A stretch of DNA of 64,000 bases from Epiperipatus broadwayi (taxonomy: Eukaryota; Onychophora; Udeonychophora; Euonychophora; Peripatidae): the NCBI GenBank assembly GCA_028023455.1, contig JAQFVV010006208.1, positions 10,336,963-10,400,962 on the forward strand. The letters are read 5' to 3'. Shown in pieces: positions 11,966-23,952 of the stretch. Below the pieces are notes generated by a model. The model saw only the letters and a list, made by a program, of their open reading frames with translations, ran no database searches and was not told where the DNA came from. The position numbers and the translations under genes are program-made. Within the stretch, counting starts at the first letter, position 1, and every line of letters starts with the position of its first letter.

Positions 11966-12568
11966 AGCTCCATATAGTGATCATAAAATGCAAGCTATGA
12001 GCGAGTTATGAAATATATAACTTGTTTTGTTTATCATATATATATATATCCACTAGAATAAAACTACAAATATTTTTAAAATGCCTATATAAAATTGAAG
12101 ATTAATATCCTTTGCTATAGCCAGCTTATGGCATATTCTGCCATCTTGAGACATTTTTAAAATTTTTGCAGTTTTATTGTAGTGGATTTTTTTTATTATA
12201 CTTATATTATTTGGTATTACATATATATATATATTGTACACATTTTAATTGTGCCTTAATTAAAATAGTGAAATGCACAAATTTCAATTTCAATTCAGTA
12301 ATATTCTTTGTAACCTTTTAAAACTAAAACTACCACAATTGCACTTAAAACTACCTTATATAATGTTATTAATGGCTAAATTAATATTTAAAGTGCATAT
12401 TAATAGTCTAGTATAAGTACAAATTTTATTAATCATTGCTGTTTAGAGTATAAATAATGTACTAATATTTACTAAAATAATGTAGTTTTTATTGTAAGTA
12501 AATCTAAATTTTAATAATTATTCATTAAATCTATAAAGTTAATTAGCTCAAAATATTTTAAATAAATC
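11966..12568. other. Very AT-rich intronic DNA
   Basis: (AT)n tracts lie near 12040 and 12220. Nothing else was recognised. Confidence 0.35.
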
Positions 12569-12582
12569 ATTAGATAATATTA

Positions 12583-13202
12583 AAACAGGCAAAACTCACT
12601 GTATGTCATCGCAAGCTAGAGTAATCAATGGATACCAGAAGGCTTGTGTATAAAATTCCCATCTAGCTTGCAGTGAGTGACAATACGTATAGTGAGGTTT
12701 GCCTGTTTTAATAAGTTAGATGCAAGCATAAGAAATGGTGATCATGTGATGTTTATTGGCTTAAAACCAATCCTACCTAATAGGATAATGGTGGTTATGG
12801 TTATTAAAGAACCAAAGACACCAAAATGTATAGGTACTGAACTGGGTTCAGACCAGTATGGCAATATAAACTACTGAGCTTGGATTGAAAATATTATGGT
12901 TTTTGATTTAAAACTCATAGTTTTGTAGTTAAGTAGAGATAAACGGTGGCTGCTGAAGGTTGCATTAGATCCTAAGATCTAGGTGCAGTGCTTTCAGATC
13001 CAAGGCTCCTCACTGATAAAGGCTGCAAGCAAGTAACTAGTCTGGGGATATTGGATGAGTAGGCACTAAATGGGGATTTTATGCACAATCCTTCTGGCAT
13101 CCATTGATTACTCTAGCTTGCAGTGAGTGGCAATATATAATGAGTTTTGCCTGTTTTAATAAGTTATATGCAAGCATAAGAAATGGTGATCATGTGATGT
13201 TT
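12583..13202 (+). mobile_element. Family A palindromic element, 14-bp TSD
   Basis: Family A is defined by AACAGGCAAAACTC... at one end and its complement ...GAGTTTTGCCTGTT at the other, with AGAGTAATCAATGGAT inside each arm. This copy has an outer arm at 12583-12640, an extra inverted copy at 12655-12705 and the closing arm at 13088-13165. It is followed by a tail, ATGCAAGCATAAGAAATGG then TGATCATGTGATGTTT. The 14-mer ATTAGATAATATTA flanks the whole at 12569-12582 and 13203-13216. No coding capacity was seen. Confidence 0.8.
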
Positions 13203-13216
13203 ATTAGATAATATTA

Positions 13217-15471
13217 AGTAAGGCAAAGCATTATCCAATAAAAGCATTTCTAATTATATGTGTGTCTGTTTTTGTGCTTGCTTGTGTGTATTATTTTGCA
13301 ATATTTAATTTGCTAACAATAATTATTTTAATTACTTTAGTAAAAGTATTAAAGAATTGACTTGTATTTAATATGTAATAAATACTAAATAGATATGAGA
13401 AATAATTTATTTCATGTAATGAATGTTTAATGATATTTGGTTTATTAAATAATTATATTAAAAAAATATTTATTACAAATTTAAATATTATTGAAGTTAA
13501 ATTGCTATTTTTATAATATTTTATTTTCTTTCTTTCTGTCATTCTTTAATTAAATCTAAAAATAAAACTGGTGATTAGAAATCACTTTTATTGGATGATT
13601 GCTTTCAATGGTCAACGGATCAATTGGGATTGGCTATATACGCGAGGGAGAACAGGTATGTGGGCTGTGCATCAAAATTATTAAGAAATTGATAACAATT
13701 TTTTTTAAAAAAAAGTTAATATTTTTGTTTAAAATGTGTTTAAAATTTTATCTTTTATTTCGAGCAGCATTAAAATGAAATAAATAACTAGTCTACTCTT
13801 CGGAAAGCAATATTGATATTTATTTGTTATAACAATTAGAGGAAAGAAAAATACATGAATGGCTTGGACAAAGTTGCAATATTACTGGAATTTTCACTTT
13901 AATCTATGGAAAAGGTTGACCTGTGTAAAAACAATGGACAACACGAGGATGTATTACATAAGAATTTCTTTACAGTATTATAGAAATATTTTTTTATTTG
14001 CCTACAAACCTTCATGTTATTCTCAAATAACATAGTATTATCTTCTGAATCGAACTATTTAATCTTCTGATTTAGTGTTTTAATTGTGGAACTGTCAGTC
14101 TATTTCTACTAATATTGTAAATGTTTTTAATGACTTATAATATATTTAAAACTTGAATGAGTAACTTATTCATCTAATATGTTATGATATTATATAATGG
14201 AACTGCTAAAATATTTTATATTTAAAACAACTTATTATAACAGTGTATCATTCTGTTATTGTTAAAAGAAGAAAAATTTACTGAAATTTATGTATAGAGA
14301 AATAAAATATTTCAGGATTTAATCTAGCTGTCTGCAGTAAAGCTAAAGATTATAATCCATATTTATTTCAATTGGGACCACTTTTCAAAGGAAGGTTTTC
14401 TTTTTACTGTGTTTTTCTTAAATATTTGAAGAACTAATATTACAAGAATAAGCGCACAATTAATTAACTTTATCTAAGAGAAAATGATTTTTGTCATTTC
14501 TAATTTTCAAGCTTACTTTATTCATTGCAAACAAATAGAGGGGGAAAAAAGATTTTAATAATCGAATTGACTGTTTAAACTTCCATTTAAACTTATGTTT
14601 CAGTATGTGTTTTAGTAGAAGAAAATTAACTTTTATTAATTTTATTTCGTTGGGATTGTTATAGTTAAAGTAATTTACATTTAATGTTTTATATTTATCA
14701 TTTTGAATTTTATGTAAGTATATGTATGGGTATGCTATAATTTAGTATATAATAGAGTTATCTATATTTTAAAGTATATTGAAAGTGTGCTAAAGTATAG
14801 TTTATTTTCAAATGAAACACCGCTGGACAAGTGTTGTTGAATTATCATTTATTGGTAATTTTTATTGTTTATTTTAAAATGTGCTTCTGAATGAAAGATG
14901 TTTATTTGGAGATTAATTATTAGTACAGTCACATTTTTTTAATATACATTTTAGATAATGAATTATTTTATGAAACACTTATTTACGTGTTAATTTTTCT
15001 TTGCTCTGTGTGTATGCTATTATCAATTAAGTTATGCTATTGCATTCTGGTATGTTAGTGTATAGTTCTACTATTGGGCATTTATTAATTTTTGTGATTT
15101 AGTTCTATGAACAGTTTAGCTGTTATGATAAAATGTATAAAGATATCATACCTTCAGATTACTGCTTGGATGTGCTTATGGTGTTTAAATCTAAGGATTT
15201 TTTGTCCAATGTAACTGTTTGGGTTCACATGGGTATTCAGTTTTTGTTTTATTCCCATAGTGCATAGGGTAAGTCATAGGGAGAACATAGGTCAACTAGT
15301 CATGAATGCAGATGGGCCATTTGATACAATTCCCATGAAATTCTTATATCCGGATTATTAAAAGTGCTTCTATAAAGAACCTGGTTACAGACATCACATC
15401 TAATACAGCAATGATATATATTTGAAAATCTTGAGAAAAGTTATTCCATCCACATAAGCTTGTATATGTTT
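13217..15471. other. Very AT-rich intronic DNA
   Basis: This is long A/T-dominated sequence with homopolymer runs. No homologous protein, tRNA or repeat family was recognised. One GT-AG bounded segment near 13580-13655 was examined and rejected as an exon. Confidence 0.35.
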
Positions 15472-15487
15472 ACATATATATATAAAA

Positions 15488-15784
15488 AACAAAAAACACA
15501 AGTTAAAAACTTGCATACGCTTGTATTTATGACAATAGATGGCGTTATACCAAAAACACCTTCAAGCGTTTGTTTACATAAACGTCAGAGCGAGTATTTC
15601 ACTATCTCTAACTTAATTTCCACCTTCATATCATGATTTCAAGCTATTTTCTATATCGTCACAGCAAATAGCTTGAAATCATGATATGAAGGTGGAAATT
15701 AAGTTAGAGATAGTGAAATACTCGCTCTGACGTTTATGTAAACAAATGCTTGAAGGTGTTTTTGGTATAACGCCATCTATTGTC
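15488..15784. mobile_element. Palindromic element with 43-bp tail, 16-bp TSD
   Basis: The inverted repeat 15531-15784 has nearly perfect arms of about 120 bp (GACAATAGATGGCGTTATAC ... GTATAACGCCATCTATTGTC) and a loop of about 15 bp. A 43-bp non-palindromic tail lies on the left (15488-15530). The 16-mer ACATATATATATAAAA flanks the whole at 15472-15487 and 15785-15800. The duplication is partly simple sequence, so it is somewhat weaker evidence than in other copies. The close arm identity implies a young insertion or gene conversion between arms. Confidence 0.8.
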
Positions 15785-16475
15785 ACATATATATATAAAA
15801 CCTAGGATTTATGTTCTCTATGAGTATTAGGTTGTTAGTTTTATGAATGTTAGTTAGGATCACACATAAGCAAAATTTAATAATAAATATTTAAATATTT
15901 TCAAGTGCATAGTCGTGATTTTTCTAAATAATCTTGAGAGCATTGGAAACAGATAATTATATTGCAATTAATTTTGAAAGATGTTAAATAATTGCTATTT
16001 TAAGAAAAATAGTATTTGTTAGAAAAAGCATTATAATAGGAGTAATTCCTATATGCCAATTTTAAACCTATATGTTAATGTGAGATATGACTTAGAAAAT
16101 TCTTTAGTTCAAAATGCTTATTTTGTTTTACATATATGAAATAGAATTTTTAAAATTTATATTTTAAAAAGTTTAATTATTGCCAAGTAATTAGTAGTCA
16201 ATTAAAATAGCATATATGTTTAAGTATTTTCTGGTTAACTCAATAAAGTAACCTTAAAACTATTATGGAAATAGTACCTGTCTTTCACTAAGGTGAACAG
16301 GAAATCATAGAATCATCAAAGATATAACAATATTTTATATTGATTGGTTTTGCTTTATTTAAAGGAAAAAGAGAAGATATAACAATTCAAATGATACCAG
16401 TGGTAATTCAAATATTTGCCCACTTTGAAATATAGTGTTATTAAGAAATAGTTATAGTTTATTACAAAAGATTAA

Positions 16476-16704
16476 TTATAAATTTATTTAAACGCACATT
16501 GATTACCACATTGATTATGTAAGAAATATTCATTAAGGCTGTAGCCTCAAGCACATGCATATAAAATGCGGTAGTAGGGACCTCTACAGGTCTTAAACCA
16601 CAAGCTTACTTTTTCCCAAAAAGTAAGCTTGTGGTTTAAGACCTGTAGAGGTCCCTACTATCGCATTTTATATGCATGTGCTTGAGGCTACAGCCTTAAT
16701 GAAT
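16476..16704 (+). mobile_element. Palindromic element with tail, 15-bp TSD
   Basis: The palindrome 16525-16707 is almost perfect around TTTTTCCCAAAAA, with arms of about 88 bp holding TAAGGCTGTAGCCTCAAGC and GGGACCTCTACAGGTC. A tail of about 49 bp precedes it (16476-16524, including AAACGCACATTGATTACC). The 15-mer ATTACAAAAGATTAA flanks the whole at 16461-16475 and 16705-16719. It is the same family as 572-777. Confidence 0.88.
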
Positions 16705-17039
16705 ATTACAAAAGATTAAATAAATTCATTTTGAATAGATAGATGTATTACCAAACTGACATTGTATTAGGAAAATTTGTAAATATAAAATTATTTTATT
16801 AGAATTTGTAAATAGTCATGTTAATCGAAAATTACTTATATTTTGTGTATTGTAAAATAAAACTTAAATATTGATTTGTAAAGTCTAAATATTGTTTTGT
16901 AAATAAATTGATTTTTGTAGAATTTAAAATTGTGTAGTTTGACATTATTTATGTTTCCATATTTCTATTAACATTCATTACAGACATTGATTGAATTCAG
17001 TATTTACTTTATTGCACACTTATAATAAATCATTATTTA

Positions 17040-17327
17040 TATATATTGCTTATAATAACTCCTCTCATATACACTTTAATGAAAAATGTTTTTAAATAAA
17101 ACTTCTTTATTTTCCTGACAGTTTCGACTGTCCAACAGTCTTCATCAGAGCTTTCTCAATTTCCTCTAACTTGATGAAGACTGCTGGACGGTCGAAACTG
17201 TCAGGAAAATAAAGAAGTTTTATTAAAAAATTTTTGCATTAAAATGTATATGAAAGGAATTATTATAAGCAATATATATGAACATATGAAGAAATGCAAA
17301 GAAAGTTAAAAAGAAGAATAAGGGTAT
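17040..17327 (+). mobile_element. Palindromic element carrying Penelope-type hairpins, 15-bp TSD
   Basis: Arms of about 105 bp (17040-17148 and 17171-17280) are inverted copies. Each carries the hairpin motif GATGAAGACTG(C/T)TGGAC(G/A)GTCGAAACTGTC. A 47-bp tail follows (17281-17327). The 15-mer ATAAATCATTATTTA flanks the unit at 17025-17039 and 17328-17342. The hairpin plus GAAACTGTC is shared with the ends of Penelope copies elsewhere in the window. Confidence 0.82.
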
Positions 17328-18037
17328 ATAAATCATTATTTAATTGCACTTATGAAAATGATTGTTTTTATCAAGAGGTATATGAGAATTGGTTATAAAT
17401 TATCATAGATTCAGAAAAACTATTGAATAAATCCCAATTTATTTAATCATGCACAAAAGTTATCATCTTCAATGGTCACATATATTCATTTCATAGAAAA
17501 CTTAAGAATTTTTGTTGTTTTAAACTAATAACAATCATTACTGTTATTATTAGACTTATTTTAAAGTCAAATACAGAACATATAAGGTGTGTAAGCAGAG
17601 CTATATTTGGATATCCATATGCTAAGAAAATAATAAACTTTACTTAAATATTTGTATTATAAGATGAGTTATGCTATGTTCATAGTATTAAACGTTAGTA
17701 TTATGATCATGAGAGATGATTTCTGAGTATTTTAATAATCCAAATTATATTTTATTAGATTTCTCAAATTATATTTTTCTTAAATTAATTCAAAACCCTA
17801 TAAGACCTAAAGTAACTATTTTTACAGTTTAGCTATCAGATTGCAGAGCGAAGTTGTTATAATTTGTTTAATAATATTATTATTTTACATTTTTCTAAAT
17901 TTTGTATGGAGGATTTCCATAAAATAGCCCTTTGTTATCCAATATCCTATGCCCTTCTGTAGTGTGATATCCCTAAGATAAAGATTAATGCAATAAAGAT
18001 TTCGATCAAGATTTACTTCAAATTAAAATTGTAATTA

Positions 18038-18115
18038 TAAATTTATTAAACGCACATTGATTACTAAGTAATATTTACTGAGGCTATAACCCCGATAATA
18101 TGCGTGTAAAAAATA
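18038..18115 (+). repeat. Truncated copy of the 16.5-kb palindromic family
   Basis: TTATTAAACGCACATTGATT, followed by a TTTACTGAGGCTATAACC segment, matches the tail and the start of the arm of the 16476-16704 element. The copy then diverges, and no second arm was found. Confidence 0.6.
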
Positions 18116-18529
18116 TAAATGTATTCTTATAATAAATTTTAATATTATTCTTCCTAAATATTTAGTTGGAATATTATTTTAGCTTTATTTATATAGGATT
18201 ATTATAGTTAGTCTTAGAGATATGATTGTAATTCTTAAAGTGTTGGAATTCAATGGTATTTTTTTGCAGTCAAGTATATGTCTTTGATACTTATTTGACT
18301 TTAAGGCAGTCTGTAAACCTTCATATGGGGACACAGTCTCATGAGTCAATTTATTATTATTGCTATTATTATTCTGAGCTAGGAAATTATTAATTCATCA
18401 TTAATTATTTATTAAAGCAGTTTGAGATCAGTGGTTATTATTTGATTTTTGCTTTCACATTTTTTGATGTCGACTCACTGCTTACCTACGGTTGACCCCA
18501 TCACCACCGGTTTCAATATATATATATAT

Positions 18530-20246
18530 TGAACCGAGTTCGAATATGTGCATTTGAAACACCGGTCTCTTAGGCAGAGAAGAACATACTCGGAGAGTAT
18601 GTATGCCCAAACGATAGCTATGAAGTATATAACTAATGTTACATTTCCAGGACATAGCTTCTTCTCGGCAGTTGAGTTGAACACCACGTCCAAAGCACTT
18701 TTTTGTTTGTGTATAACCACGGGCACCAGCTGCTTATTCTAAAAGAATACTAAAAGAATAGACAACGCACTTTGAACAGTGGCCATTAACTCAACGCCTA
18801 AATCCACGACTAGCTCAGTTGTTTGTAATCACTAATAGATTATACTTAATTAGTAGTTAAAAGACTTGATAAAAGGGAATTGATAAAAAAGAATTTGATA
18901 AAAGGAATTGATAAAAAGAATTGACTGACAAATAAAGTTTAATTTTAAAGATAATTTATTAACTAACATTTATTTACTAAATTTAAACATTTTATAATTC
19001 TAATAAAACACACGCATATTTTAAATTAACATTTCTAAATGGTTTAAATATTCCTATAGATTTAATAACAGAACACTCTAATTTAACTAATAAATATTGA
19101 TATAATGATCATGCACATATTAACTCATGTACACACATAATAATAATAAAGTATTACATAGCATTTGAAATTTAATCACACATATCAATAGTTCATTTAT
19201 GTATGATATAGAGTTCATATAATTAGACTCTTGAAAGATTCATACGAATTAATGCAATACAATGGCTGTTACAGTATAAACGAAATAAGCAAATGTTTTT
19301 ACCTAGGCTTTTGAATGTAGACGTAGAATTTTGTTCTCTTTGGAGGCTGCTTTCGGTGAGAATATTTCCATTATGAATGCTTACCAGCCGGCTGGGACTT
19401 TTCCTTGATGAGTTTCCAGATTTTTACAATTATTACTATTGGAGACAATTAAATACTGACGGAGATTTTCTAAGATGTTAAGCTGACATTATTTCACGGG
19501 CAGATCTGCTGTTTTCTAGGACATTTGGGCTGGAGATAAACATGCGTTCCTAAGATCTTCTCAACACTGCATTTTGTTTGTTAACTGCTCAATTAATTTC
19601 TGAACTGCACTCACTCAATAAATTTGTGAACTGACTGACTCAACTACTTTGTGAACTGACTAACTGTCTGATAAAAAAAGTCTATTTATACCTGCAACGT
19701 GTTGTCATTGTAATATCTCCTTCAAAGATCTGTTGTCAAAATTCCAGCGATAATCATTTGATAAATGTGTTGTTTTATTTTATTAATAACCATTGCCGTG
19801 TTTTTAATGATAATCTTCTTTTATTTCGCATACATTTTTATTTATTTACAAATCGCACATATATACGCACATATATTTTTAATACAATTTACTATTTAGT
19901 TTTAACATTATTTTTTTCTTTAATTAAACTTGAATGAAAAGAGATTTGTACGTTTTAACTTTTTAAATTATATTTTTACGAATACTAATAAAAACTCTTT
20001 ACTTCCTTTTATAACCCTTAGTTTCATTTCTCAAACCAAGACTCCCCCTCCCCCCTTTTGATTAATTAATTGTAGCTTTTTTTATTTCAAAAACTAACGC
20101 TAGAAAACTATTTAATTCTTATCTTTTTTCTAAAACAAACTGCAATAAACTCTTCAACGTTTAATTTTATGTTTTCTTTTATGAACGATTATTTTAATAA
20201 TATAATTTTAGATAAAATTATATGTGCCTATATCAATATAGGTACA
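18530..20246 (-). repeat. 3' LTR of Gypsy element 2
   Basis: This is a 1,717-bp LTR. Read on the minus strand it starts TGTACCTATATTG and ends GGTTCA. It matches the LTR at 23953-25647 base for base apart from scattered substitutions and one gap of about 25 bp near 19725. A TATA box (complement of CTATTTATA at 19682-19690) with initiator-like CAGTT sequences about 30 bp downstream marks the promoter. The flanking 4-mer ATAT is a weak TSD because the target is an (AT)n tract. Confidence 0.92.
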
Positions 20247-20251
20247 TTACA

Positions 20252-20266
20252 CCGCTCCTTCTTTTT
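20252..20266 (-). other. Polypurine tract of Gypsy element 2
   Basis: The minus strand reads AAAAAGAAGGAGCGG, five bases from the 3' LTR start. This is the expected position of the plus-strand primer. Confidence 0.75.
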
Positions 20267-20589
20267 GAGAGTAAAATGCGTCATTTTTGACCATTTTATC
20301 TCTGTCAACATTAAATCTTAATTTATTTATTTTTTTATTTTATTGACATGTTATTTATTTGTTTAATTCGATCACTTTAATCAAACCCTTTATTTTATTC
20401 ATTTATTTAATCCTATAATTGTTACTCTTAAATCATTCATTTGACCTACTTATTTAACTTTATTTTAGTGATTTTTAACTGTTTATTTACAAGCATTTCT
20501 TCTTACGTAATAAGTGCGTGGGGGAAAAATCTTTTATTCAATAATGCCTCCTTGTTATTATTATTATTCCTAAATTTCATTTAGTATTA

Positions 20590-20930
20590 TTACCGCCTGT
20601 CCAGTGGTTGTTTTTCTCTTTTCACTAACCTCAATGACCAGGCATTATATGTTCCTTTTTCCTCTATTCTCTGTGCTATCACAAACGCGTTATTACCGTA
20701 TTGCCATTTGATGATATAAGGGCCGTCGTATATTGGTTGGAATTTCTTGTATATATGTTTTTCAGGATGACTCACCGGATGAACTCTCACCATGATCTCA
20801 TCTCCCCTCCTGAATATAGCCTTAGGTCTTCCCTGCCTCTGCTGCCGTAGCCTGCCCATTTTTCTTAACCGGTTGAGCGCTTGCTTAGCATCTCTTCTCT
20901 GGTTGATTGGATTTATCCCCACTGGCAATT
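20590..20930 (-). pseudogene. Gypsy 2 integrase C-terminal domain
   Basis: The 112-residue open frame includes RRGDEIMVRVHPVSHPEKH, KFQPIYDGPYIIKWQYGNNAF and SLRLVKREKQP. This is the small SH3-like C-terminal domain of Gypsy integrases (G..V.V........K....WRGPY.V...), which contacts DNA during integration. It is separated by a frame change from the core at 20936-21484. Confidence 0.8.
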
Positions 20931-20935
20931 TAGTC

Positions 20936-21500
20936 TCAAACAGATATGGAACATTTCTTCCAAAATGACCAGTTTATCATGTTGATTATTCGTGATGTTT
21001 CTTTCACCCATTTGCGATGATCATCCTGTATATAAACCCAAAATAGACGCCCCAACTCCCTCATAACCCGTTCACATGGATTAGACTGAGGGTTACGAAT
21101 CGACGTAAGTATATGTCTTATCCCACGTCTGTCCATCCATTTCTTCCATTCGCTAGATATAAAGAGCGTTCCATGATCCGACAGAATTCTGTCTGGAATT
21201 CCTACAGTTTTAAAGTATTGTTGCTCCAAAATTCAAATAGTCTGTCTTGCGTTCACTTGGGCTACTGGATATGCCGCTACCAGCTTCGAAAACACGTCAT
21301 ATGTTACCATGAGATACTTCATTTTATTGAATGGAGGCAGAGTTCCGTAGAAGTCTATTGCTAGTAAGCTGTTCGGGCATTGGGCATATATAGGTTGCAG
21401 CGGCCCGACTCCTGATGTGTTAGCAGACTTGGTTGCTGAACATATGGTGCATCTACCAATCACGTCTATAATATTGGCATTCATTCCTGGCCAGTAAAAT
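20936..21500 (-). pseudogene. Gypsy 2 integrase core
   Basis: Two adjacent frames make up the core. The upstream one holds CTICSATKS, the CC half of the HHCC zinc finger, then LLAIDFYGTLPPF with the first catalytic Asp. The downstream one holds GIPDRILSDHGTLF with the second Asp and NPQSNPCERVMRELGR with the expected Glu. The D,D35,E triad is visible, but a stop/frame break near 21231 separates the two halves, so no continuous integrase is made. Confidence 0.85.
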
Positions 21501-22100
21501 CAATGACTCAGCCATCCTTCCACTTTCTTTGCCCCATAATGTCCGAAAGTGTTATGCACATATTTAATCATTTGCTCTCCCATGGCGACCGGAAGAATAA
21601 TGTATGTTTTTTTTTCCCGTAACACATGTTGTAAGAGTTCTCCCTTTAAACAACAGTGATTTCGGTCCCTCCACAGCGGATTATTGGCTGTTTTCGTTAC
21701 AGGCTGATTGCGTAAATACTCTATTATTTGTTTGCAATCATTATCTTCCTCTTGCTGCTCCTTTAATCTGTGCAACTCGTCTTCTATCCCATTTCTTTTA
21801 TATATTTTGGTGGCAGCTATATATGCTCTGTCGCAACTCAAATGTTGTTCTTGAGCTACCAGATATCGGCTTAAGGTGTCTGCCACAATATTCTCTTTGC
21901 CACAACAGTAAGCCACTTTGTAATTAAATTCTTGCAGGAATAAGCTCCATCTTATTAGCCTGCTATTATTCAAGAAGCTGTGATTAATAAATTCAAGGCT
22001 CTTATGGTCAGAGCCTACTAAATACTGCCTGAATTTCTTGAACGCCCACACAATAGCCAAAGCTTCCTTCTCGATTACAGTATAGTTCACTTCCAGTCTC
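21500..22100 (-). pseudogene. Gypsy 2 RNase H and integrase zinc-finger start
   Basis: The open frame begins NYTVIEKEALAIVWAFKKFR and continues to KENIVADTLSRY, the second half of a Gypsy RNase H domain that degrades RNA in RNA/DNA hybrids. It ends VHNTFGHYGAKKVEGWL, the HH half of the integrase zinc finger. The first RNase H aspartate (FVQTDSSGFGLG) lies in the neighbouring frame at about 22140-22180. One frameshift near 22100 therefore splits the domain. Confidence 0.85.
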
Positions 22101-22101
22101 C

Positions 22102-22985
22102 TTAGTAAATGGCTAATGAAACAAAGAACTCTGTGCTGTCCCTTGTCCTGTATCTGAAATAGCGCAGCCCCAATCCAAACCCGCTGCTGTCCGTTTGTAC
22201 AAAGAATGGTTTGTCGAAATCGGGATATGACAGCATAACTTTATTTAAAAATCCTGCCTTCACGCTCTGAAAACTGCGCTCATGCTGCTCATTCCACACC
22301 CATGATTTCCCTTTTCTTAATAACTGCAATAACGGCTCCATGTCAAGTGAAAAATTTCTATAAAATCGATTATAGAAATTACAGAGCCCGAGAAAAGATT
22401 TAATATGTTTTTTATTCTGGGGTGTGGGGAATTCCTGTATTGCTCGGATTTTTTCAGGATTAGGTAATATCCCTCTTTCTGTAATTATATGACCTAAAAA
22501 CTTGACCTCGTCAGTCATTATCTTACTCTTATTTAAATTAATTCGAATTCCCTTTCTCTCACATTCCCCCAGCAACATTTCTAAATGCGCAAAGTGCTCA
22601 TCTATACTTTCTGACGCCACCACAATGTCGTCTACATACATTATAACTAAATTCTTAATATCATCTGACAATACTTGATCCAGACATTGTATAAGCTCTG
22701 CCCCACTATTTTTTAGCCCGAAGGGAATCCGATTAAAATTATATGCACGTCCGTTATATTTAAATGCTGTATATTTCCAATCCTCTGAATGAAGTTTGAT
22801 TTCCAGTAGCTGGCAGTTAAGTTGAATGTCAAAAATATTTTCTTATTTTGAAATTTCAATAAAAATTCGCTCATAGGCGGTGGAGCATTAGTATCAGCTA
22901 TTGTTATCTTATTTAACTGCCATGCATCCAAACATAACTGAATTGATCCATCTTTTTTTTTACAGTTACGATGGGGTTATTAAAA
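22102..22985 (-). pseudogene. Gypsy 2 reverse transcriptase
   Basis: Downstream part: IMYVDDIVVASESIDEHFAH has the catalytic YVDD at 22627-22638, followed by KSKIMTDEVKFLGHII and KKHIKSFLGLCNFYNRFYR, all classical Ty3/Gypsy RT blocks. Upstream part (22713-22985): DAWQLNKITIADTNAPPP and FNLTASYWKS correspond to the D.R.LN..T and FDL...Y blocks, with several key residues substituted. A break near 22690 separates the two parts. Confidence 0.9.
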
Positions 22986-23040
22986 GGAGACGAACATTTA
23001 GATATAATCCCCCATTTAAGCATTTTGTCTATTTGTTCTT

Positions 23041-23274
23041 CTACTTCACGTCTATATTGATGAGGTATGGGATATGCACGGCTTGATATGGTTGGTCTTT
23101 CATAAGCCTTATCCTGTGTTCATACCCTTGGATTATCCCCGGAATCTCAGAAAATACGCTTTCATATCTATTGAATAGTTTCTTCAGTTGGTCTCTTTGA
23201 TTGTCATTTATGCATTTTGACTCATCCACCTTTTCCTGCAGCTTCTCCCCCAATAGTTTGCCAACAACAAACAC
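23041..23274 (-). pseudogene. Gypsy 2 N-terminal pol segment (protease-RT linker)
   Basis: DQLKKLFNRYESVFSEIPG, then HRIRLMKDQPYQAVHIPY, is the conserved lead-in to Gypsy RT (L...F...FS..PG......H.I......P....PYR.P). It overlaps, in another frame, the end of the Gag fragment, which shows that the intervening Gag C-terminus and protease have been deleted. Confidence 0.8.
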
Positions 23275-23585
23275 TTGTTTTCACCGAATGTTGTCGGTTT
23301 TACACGTAATGAATTCCACCAGAGTTGGGCTTCTCCCTGTATGTGACTGCAAGCTAAAGCAATTCTTGCTCCCTCGCTTAAACTATTCAAAGTGCAATAA
23401 CGTTCCAAGTTCTCTAAGTGATCACTCGGATTCTCCTCTCTGTTCCCTGACAATGCTTTTATCTTTAGCAGCTGATTTACTGCCTCCATTTTATGTATGT
23501 GCACCCATGTTTTCCCATTCTCATGTTCTCTTTCTAACACCTCTACTCTTTTTATTACTTCCTCCAGCTCTATATCTTTTCCCAT
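23208..23585 (-). pseudogene. Gypsy 2 truncated Gag
   Basis: The 125-residue frame starts MGKDIELEEVIKRVEVLERE, a short coiled coil, and runs through LKIKALSGNREENPSDHLEN and LACSHIQGEAQLWWNSLRV, typical Gypsy Gag capsid motifs. After about residue 100 it passes straight into the pre-RT region in the wrong frame. Capsid C-terminus, zinc knuckle and protease are missing. The element could not make particles on its own. Confidence 0.8.
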
Positions 23586-23932
23586 TTTGACACTATGTAT
23601 TTTATTTTTTATCTCAAATTAGCGCTTACGTTAAACTAAATTTAAATACAACTTATTTATTTATTTTTCTTACTAAGATGGAAACTCATGCTAACTCCAC
23701 CCTTTTGTCATTTTTACTACCCGTTCTAATGCTTTAACTCCGCCCAAATATCAACTGTCTCTGATTTGATAGCATACATGTCAAAATCTCTTTTCATTTA
23801 AAGAAAAAAAATCGGTCAATTCTTTTTTTTTTTTTAAAAAAATTAAACACTTTCACAAACGTAATTTAACTTTTTATAAAAATTTTTTAAACAAGAAACA
23901 TAGTATTTTGTTACTATTGTTTCTTAGGTTCA

Positions 23933-23950
23933 GCCCCACGTTGGGCACCA
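23933..23950 (-). other. Primer binding site of Gypsy element 2
   Basis: The minus strand reads TGGTGCCCAACGTGGGGC, two bases inside the 5' LTR. It begins with TGG, as expected for pairing with the CCA end of a tRNA. The tRNA type was not determined. Confidence 0.8.
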
Positions 23951-23952
23951 TT

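Noticed and set aside
13580-13655. Possible exon between an AG and a GTATGT near 13655
   Set aside because: One frame is open for about 25 codons, but the peptide resembles no SLC22 segment and would break the continuity between the two supported exons.
17108-17212. Canonical hammerhead ribozyme pair
   Set aside because: The core has an extra A before stem II, and no paired stem III with a cleavage site was found. It is kept only as a hammerhead-like hypothesis.
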